A stretch of DNA of 64,000 nt from Paenibacillus spongiae (GTDB taxonomy: Bacteria; Bacillota; Bacilli; Paenibacillales; Paenibacillaceae). Positions within the stretch are counted from its first letter, which is position 1. Each line of letters opens with the position of its first letter. The stretch spans positions 664,501 to 728,500 of the forward strand of contig NZ_CP091430.1 of assembly GCF_024734895.1 (NCBI RefSeq), read 5' to 3'. The notes under the pieces are model-generated. The model was not told the DNA's origin. It was given only the letters and a program-made list of their open reading frames with translations, and ran no database searches. This document shows, one piece after another, positions 59,725 through 64,000 of this stretch. Made by a program: the position numbers and the translations under genes.

Positions 59725-60177
59725 CTAGCCCCCGTATACGATCGCGAGGACAAAACCCAATGACAAAATGGCGCAGAGCGGCACATAAAGATAGGTATCC
59801 AAAGTGGAGAACGTTGTCGCACTCTTCTTCTTGAAAATACCGAAATAACGAAAATCGCCGATAACTCGCATTGCAAACACAACGGCACACACTGTGACGC
59901 CTATGCGGGCAACGAAGGATTGTTCCACATTACCGACGAAATTGGACCGGAGGAGAAGAAGAATTCCTGCCGAGAAGACCAATAGGGCAATAAGCAGCGT
60001 GATTCCGGCACCTGGAGTAAAGGCACGCCGGCCGTCCTGTTGGGGAATAACGGCATTGATCCCCCATTTTCCGCCGAATGCCCAGTAGACGTGGAGCAAG
60101 CCGATTGCAAATAGGACACATACGTCAGCCATAATAATTGCGGTTACCATTGAATTAACACCAGTTGGCAACCCCAT
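59725..60177 (-). CDS. DUF3995-type membrane protein
   Basis: This protein of about 150 residues has four hydrophobic segments (TAIIMADVCVLFAIGLLHVY, TLLIALLVFSAGILLLL, TVCAVVFAMRVIGDF, VPLCAILSLGFVLAIVYGG). The LHVYWAFGGKWG motif after the first helix and the FRYFGIFKKKSATTFSTLD loop before the last are as in DUF3995 proteins. The start is uncertain: ATG at 60177, or ATG at 60150 nearer the first helix. The function of the family is unknown. It stands alone. Confidence 0.8.
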   Translation of the reverse strand: MGLPTGVNSMVTAIIMADVCVLFAIGLLHVYWAFGGKWGINAVIPQQDGRRAFTPGAGITLLIALLVFSAGILLLLRSNFVGNVEQSFVARIGVTVCAVVFAMRVIGDFRYFGIFKKKSATTFSTLDTYLYVPLCAILSLGFVLAIVYGG

Positions 60178-60281
60178 ACGTCATTGGTCCGCTCATGATA
60201 AACCTCTCCCTGCTTGGTATATTTTTCATCTAAAAATACTCCAACAGATAAGGCATGTAAATATAAACCGACGAACTGTAA

Positions 60282-60347
60282 TAATAAAGACACGAATTGC
60301 ATCGAGGGACGAAGGCAATTTCGTCTCCCTGCGCAATCCGTGTCTTC
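60282..60347 (-). terminator. Long hairpin terminator of hemL
   Basis: AAGACACGGATTGC and GCAATTCGTGTCTT with GGGAGACGAAA/TTCGTCCCTC inner pairing form a long stem on the minus strand, followed by TTATTATT. Confidence 0.8.
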
Positions 60348-60418
60348 GATTACAAGGGTATATCGTTCTTAATCCGGCCGAAGCTCTGCCATGAGCAGCA
60401 AGCCCTGATCCTGCTCGA

Positions 60419-61741
60419 TTACCGCGATTGCGCCATCGTCTTCAGCGCGTATTCTGCTGCAGCAATCGTCTGTTCGATATCCGACTCCGTGTGGGCGGTA
60501 GTCAGGAACCAAGCCTCGTATTTGGAAGGGGCGAGACAAACGCCCTGATCCAGCATGAGGCGGAAGAAGCGGGCGAATTGCTCGCCATCGGTATCTTGAG
60601 CTTCGTCGTAGTTCGTTACGGGATGATCGCAGAAATGAGCCGAGAAGGAACCGCGAATCCGATTGATCGCCAGCGGAATGCCGTAACGGTCTGCCGATTG
60701 CCGCAGGGCATCCGTCAGCTGTACCGCAAGCGCGTCCATACGCTCGTACACGCCGGGTTCCTGCAGTACCTCGAGGCAGGCAATGCCCGCAGAGATCGAA
60801 GCCGGGTTGCCGGCCATCGTACCTGCCTGATAGGCGGGACCAAGCGGTGCGACCTGCTCCATGATCGCTTTGCGCCCGCCGTAGGCGCCGATCGGAAGGC
60901 CGCCTCCTATAATTTTGCCGAGGGCGGTCAGATCCGGCTCGATCGCCTGCTTGTCCGGGAACGCGCCATAAGTTTGTGAACTGCCGTAATGGAAACGGAA
61001 GCCGCTGATGACCTCGTCGTAGATGACGAGCGCTCCGGCTTGACGGGTTAGGCGGCAAAGCTCCTCCAGAAAACCGGGCTTCGGCATAACCATGCCGAAG
61101 TTGCCGACGATCGGCTCCACCATGACGGCCGCGACGTCGTCTCCCCAACGCTCAAGCGCAAGCTGAAGCCCGTTAATGTCGTTAAACGGGACGGTAATCA
61201 CTTCGCTGGCAATGCTGACCGGAATACCGGCGCTGTCCGGGATGCCGAGCGTAGACGGACCGGAACCGGCAGCGACGAGAACGAGATCCGAGTGGCCGTG
61301 GTAACAGCCGGCAAACTTAATGATCTTGTTGCGCTTCGTATAGGCGCGGGCGACGCGAATGGTCGTCATGACCGCTTCCGTGCCGGAGTTGACGAAGCGG
61401 ACCTTGTCCATGGACGGAATGGCCGCCTTCAGCATGCGGGCCAGCTCGATTTCGAGCTCTGTCGGCGTGCCGTATAGCGTGCCGTTCTCCGCGGCTTGCG
61501 TGATCGCCGCTGTAATATGAGGATGTGCATGCCCGGTAATGATCGGGCCATAGGCACATAGATAATCGATGTAACGGTTGCCGTCGACATCGTAGAAATG
61601 CGCGCCCTTGGCGCTCTTCATAAAGACGGGCGCGCCTCCGCCGACCGCCTTGAACGAGCGGGACGGGCTGTTGACGCCTCCGACAATATGCTGCAGCGCT
61701 TCACCATACAGCTGCTCGGAACGTGGACGTTGAATGGACAT
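60419..61741 (-). CDS. hemL: Glutamate-1-semialdehyde 2,1-aminomutase
   Basis: This 440-residue PLP enzyme makes 5-aminolevulinate for heme synthesis. Visible are [75 protein letters not shown] and the PLP lysine in [20 protein letters not shown]. It is not in a hem operon here and has the features of the GsaB/second-type copies found in Bacillus, so another hemL may exist elsewhere in the genome (not checkable). ATG at 61741 follows GAAAGGGGATTTACC. A long hairpin terminator follows. Confidence 0.94.
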   Translation of the reverse strand: MSIQRPRSEQLYGEALQHIVGGVNSPSRSFKAVGGGAPVFMKSAKGAHFYDVDGNRYIDYLCAYGPIITGHAHPHITAAITQAAENGTLYGTPTELEIELARMLKAAIPSMDKVRFVNSGTEAVMTTIRVARAYTKRNKIIKFAGCYHGHSDLVLVAAGSGPSTLGIPDSAGIPVSIASEVITVPFNDINGLQLALERWGDDVAAVMVEPIVGNFGMVMPKPGFLEELCRLTRQAGALVIYDEVISGFRFHYGSSQTYGAFPDKQAIEPDLTALGKIIGGGLPIGAYGGRKAIMEQVAPLGPAYQAGTMAGNPASISAGIACLEVLQEPGVYERMDALAVQLTDALRQSADRYGIPLAINRIRGSFSAHFCDHPVTNYDEAQDTDGEQFARFFRLMLDQGVCLAPSKYEAWFLTTAHTESDIEQTIAAAEYALKTMAQSR

Positions 61742-61875
61742 GGTAAATCCCCTTTCTATTGTTTGCCGCAGTACGGCGGATAATTGACGAGGCTAAAAAG
61801 ATCACCGAAGTGTCGCGGGCTAAATAAATTTGCCGAGGTGCTGCGACGTATAGCTGATGGGCTGAAGTAGTCCTC

Positions 61876-62120
61876 GATACGCCAGGTATTTGATGAGATG
61901 AGAGTTCTCCCTCGGAACGCCAGGAATTTGATGAGATGAAAGTTCTCCTCCGGAATGCCAGGAATTTGATGAGATGAAAGTTCTCCTCCGGAATGCCAGG
62001 TATTCGATGAGATGAAAGCTATCCTCCGAAAAGCAAGGTATTTGATGAGATGAAAGTTCTCCCCGGAATGCCAGGCAGTTAATGAGACGATGATTCTCCA
62101 CGGTATACCAGGTATTTGAT
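61876..62120. repeat. 38-bp tandem repeat array
   Basis: A unit of about 38 bases, TTTGATGAGATGAAAGTTCT at its start and GCCAGGTA at its end, recurs with starts at about 61889, 61927, 61965, 62003, 62041, 62079 and a last partial copy at about 62114. Copies diverge by a few bases each. A minus-strand frame runs through it by chance, shifting frame from unit to unit, so it is not a gene. It lies between the hemL start and the LCP gene end. Confidence 0.9.
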
Positions 62121-62145
62121 ATGATTATAAAGCGGCGGGCAACGA

Positions 62146-62190
62146 AAGAGGGGGAGCCCCGTTCGCTGCCGAACACGGGTCCCCCTTATT
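62146..62190 (-). terminator. Terminator of the LCP gene
   Basis: GGGGGAGCCCCGTTCG and CGAACACGGGTCCCCC form a stem just after the minus-strand stop at 62202. The T-run is short. Confidence 0.5.
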
Positions 62191-62201
62191 TCTTAAGCCG
62201 C

Positions 62202-63290
62202 TTAATTGCTGTTGCTGCTTGCGCTGCCGGTATTGCCGCTGCTCTTGCTGCCTTCGCTTGCATTCTTATCTTCGGTGTTGGCAGTGGCGGGCATGGTGCT
62301 GTCCTTCGCAAGCTCATCCTGGACAAATTCGCGCAGCCTCTCATCATTGCGCACGCTGAGTACGGCGGCATCGCCCACTTTCTTGTCGCCGATGAGGTTC
62401 ATCGGCGGAACCTGCGCGGAGCCGGCCATATGGCTCTTCACGCCGAGTGTAGCCAGCTCGAGCATGTCCGTTACTTCAAGGTTCGTCTTGATGTAAGGCG
62501 ACACGCTCTCCAGAATTTCCTTCATCCGGACGATGTTCCAGCCGGACTTCAGCTTATCCGCGACGGCCGACAGCAGGTTGCGCTGCCGCTCGGTGCGGGT
62601 GAAATCGCTCATCGCATCGTGACGGAACCGGACATACTGCAGCGCCTTATCGCCGTCAAGGTGCTGCTGCCCTTTCTTAAGATGGATGTCGTAACGGTTG
62701 CCGTCGGCGTTGTCCTTGTAATTCATGTTCTTCTCGACATAAAAATCGACGCCGCCGATGGCATCGACCAGCGATTTGAATCCTTCGAAATCGGTATACA
62801 CATAATATTGGATATCGAGTCCGGTCATGTCGCCGATGGTCTTCATCGCGAGGTTAGGTCCGCCAAGCGCGAGCGCCGTATTAATCCGCCCTTCGCCATG
62901 CCCCTCGATCGGCACGAACGTATCGCGCAGCACGGACAGCAGATGCGCTTTCTTCGTAACGGGATCGAAGGAGGCAACCAGCATGGAATCGGAGCGGGCC
63001 TGGTCATTCTCCTTCAAGCCGCGGTTATCGCCGCCCATCAGCAGGATATTGACCCGTTCAGTGCCTTCCCATTCGATAGGCTTCAAGCTTTCGTCTTCCT
63101 TAAACTCGCCGATCGGAATTTTATCCTTCGGTTTGCTTAAGCTATCGAGCCCGTTATAGACCCCGACAGCCTGGTAGATGGCGTATCCGGCTATAATCAG
63201 AACAACGACGCCAAGACCGAGCAGTGTATATTTCCACGGTTTCTTCCGTCTGCTTTCTTTCTTAAGCTTATGCTCTTCAACCCGAGACAT
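62202..63290 (-). CDS. LytR-CpsA-Psr (LCP) family cell-wall polymer ligase
   Basis: This 362-residue protein has a short cytoplasmic, lysine-rich N-terminus (KLKKESRRKKPWKYT) and one membrane helix (TLLGLGVVVLIIAGYAIYQA, about 22-41). An extracellular LCP domain follows (about 85-300), with NILLMGGDNRG, SDSMLVASFDPVTKKAHLLS VLRDTFV in outline and YVRFRHDAMSDFTRTERQR, the conserved Arg/Asp residues of the family. A Ser/Asn-rich tail ends it. LCP enzymes attach teichoic acids or other polymers to peptidoglycan. The start follows GGGAGGAGCAGC. It is divergent from the ABC ATPase gene. Confidence 0.93.
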   Translation of the reverse strand: MSRVEEHKLKKESRRKKPWKYTLLGLGVVVLIIAGYAIYQAVGVYNGLDSLSKPKDKIPIGEFKEDESLKPIEWEGTERVNILLMGGDNRGLKENDQARSDSMLVASFDPVTKKAHLLSVLRDTFVPIEGHGEGRINTALALGGPNLAMKTIGDMTGLDIQYYVYTDFEGFKSLVDAIGGVDFYVEKNMNYKDNADGNRYDIHLKKGQQHLDGDKALQYVRFRHDAMSDFTRTERQRNLLSAVADKLKSGWNIVRMKEILESVSPYIKTNLEVTDMLELATLGVKSHMAGSAQVPPMNLIGDKKVGDAAVLSVRNDERLREFVQDELAKDSTMPATANTEDKNASEGSKSSGNTGSASSNSN

Positions 63291-63377
63291 GCTGCTCCTC
63301 CCATTCGTTTGCTTTTAGTAATCTCTTATTCAAAAGCCTGACCAAAAAGAAGCGACATTTACGCCAATTTAAAACTG

Positions 63378-63407
63378 TTGTAGTATTACATATCATAAAA
63401 TTATAAA
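63378..63407 (+). promoter_or_regulatory. Possible promoter of the ABC exporter gene
   Basis: TTGTAG (63378-63383) and TATAAA (63402-63407) are 18 bases apart in an AT-rich divergent region. Confidence 0.35.
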
Positions 63408-63504
63408 ATGGGAAGTCGTATTGGCGCAAGTTTTATCTACTAGAAGCGAATGAGACAGATATTTCCCAGGAAATGTCGTCCTCACAGAAAGGATGTGACG
63501 TCAT

Positions 63505-64000
63505 ATGCTAGCCATCGACGTAAAGGACTTACGCAAACAGTTTTCGGTGCAGAAAAACCGTGAAGGTTTGGGCGGTGCGCTCAAGGATTTGTTCAAGCGC
63601 GAGTACAACCAGATTACAGCGGTCAAAGATATTTCGTTCCAAATTCCGCAGGGGGAAATATGCGGATACATCGGCGAGAACGGCGCGGGGAAATCAACGA
63701 CGATCAAGATGCTGACCGGCATTCTCGTTCCGACATCCGGCCATATAAGGGTAAACGGCTTCATTCCCCACAAAGAACGGGAGAAGTTCGTGCGTGGAAT
63801 CGGCGTTGTCTTCGGCCAGCGAAGCCAGCTGTGGTGGGACATCGGCGTCATCGAATCGTTCCAGCTTCTGCGCAAGGTGTACCGGGTGCCGGAGGCGGAA
63901 TTCAAGAAGCGGCTTGATGAGCTTGTCGAACGGCTGCAGCTGTCCGAGCTGCTGAACCGCCCCGTGCGCAAGCTTAGCCTAGGCCAACGGATGCGCTGCG
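63505..64000 (+). CDS. ABC-2 type exporter ATPase, 5' part
   Basis: About 165 residues of an ABC ATPase are visible before the window ends. The start MLAIDVKDLRKQFSVQKNRE is followed by a basic insert (ALKDLFKREYNQITAVKDIS), Walker A GENGAGKSTTIKML (about 58-71), the GVVFGQRSQLWWDIGVIESF Q-loop region and the signature beginning KLSLGQRMRC at the edge. The ITAVKDISF/RSQLWWD combination is typical of the YadG/YbhF-like and daunorubicin-type ABC-2 exporters. ATG at 63505 follows AAAGGATGTGACGTCAT. The partner permeases lie beyond the right edge. Confidence 0.92.
   Translation, partial: MLAIDVKDLRKQFSVQKNREGLGGALKDLFKREYNQITAVKDISFQIPQGEICGYIGENGAGKSTTIKMLTGILVPTSGHIRVNGFIPHKEREKFVRGIGVVFGQRSQLWWDIGVIESFQLLRKVYRVPEAEFKKRLDELVERLQLSELLNRPVRKLSLGQRMRC

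Noticed and set aside
61876-62120. CRISPR array
   Set aside because: Repeats are directly adjacent with no unique spacers and no cas genes are nearby.
61820-62176. 118-codon minus-strand frame across the 38-bp repeats
   Set aside because: The repeat unit is not a multiple of three, so the peptide changes frame in each unit; no site.

Overview
The window looks like a chromosomal segment of a Paenibacillus-type Gram-positive bacterium (Paenibacillaceae). The genes have strong AAGGAGG-type ribosome binding sites and frequent GTG/TTG starts. The gene set is Bacillus-like: T-box ilvA, fadFNAE, khtTU, yitT, yneF, yflT, queG and folE. The coding GC is fairly high, with AT-rich gaps between genes. 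I see no rRNA, tRNA, CRISPR array, insertion sequence or prophage.

Layout: 1-836 holds the 5' part of ilvA (minus strand) with a T-box leader and promoter. 1133-4411 carries a two-domain GyrI-like protein, a secreted copper-amine-oxidase-N domain protein and a 2H phosphoesterase. 4731-15151 is a complete fatty-acid degradation operon (fadF, fadN, fadA, fadE, acyl-CoA ligase, hotdog thioesterase) with an overlapping-palindrome operator candidate inside it. 15263-16737 has small proteins and a methionine aminopeptidase. 17224-19015 has two PhyH dioxygenases with an N-terminal fragment of a third between them; another PhyH gene lies at 37154. 20609-22338 is a KhtTU K+/H+ antiporter. 23318 is an SRAP-fold protein that keeps Cys2 but has lost the other catalytic residues. 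24909-26855 has an AraC regulator divergent from a pyruvate kinase lacking the C-terminal domain.

26973-41396 carries an ABC-F ATPase, Dps behind a PerR-like box, YjbQ, GalU, a His-rich secreted protein, araD-araB (no araA here), a protein with GPGPMP/GPGPFPP repeats, PhyH, Mn-SodA, a YflT-like stress protein, a GNAT enzyme and an Ntdp/YgaC-like phosphatase. 41403-44807 is a compact run lepB, rnhA, queG, yneF, folE. 45260-47764 holds a DUF2935-superoxide dismutase fusion and a membrane-anchored hydrolase. 48001-51897 pairs an IclR regulator with acnA; both promoters carry the same GTTTCA-N5-TGAAAC palindrome just after the -10 box, and the acnA leader contains a 68-bp tandem hairpin repeat array. 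52504-64000 has an amidase-domain protein, ddl, a small gene overlapping uvsE, fabI, a TSUP permease, an inositol-phosphatase family enzyme, a DUF3995 protein, a second-type hemL, a 38-bp tandem repeat array, an LCP cell-wall ligase and the start of an ABC exporter ATPase.

Most genes are ordinary housekeeping. The most promising unexplained signals are regulatory or structural: the IclR/acnA palindrome pair, the acnA leader repeats, the intra-fad operator, the degenerate SRAP protein, the truncated pyruvate kinase and the SOD fusion.
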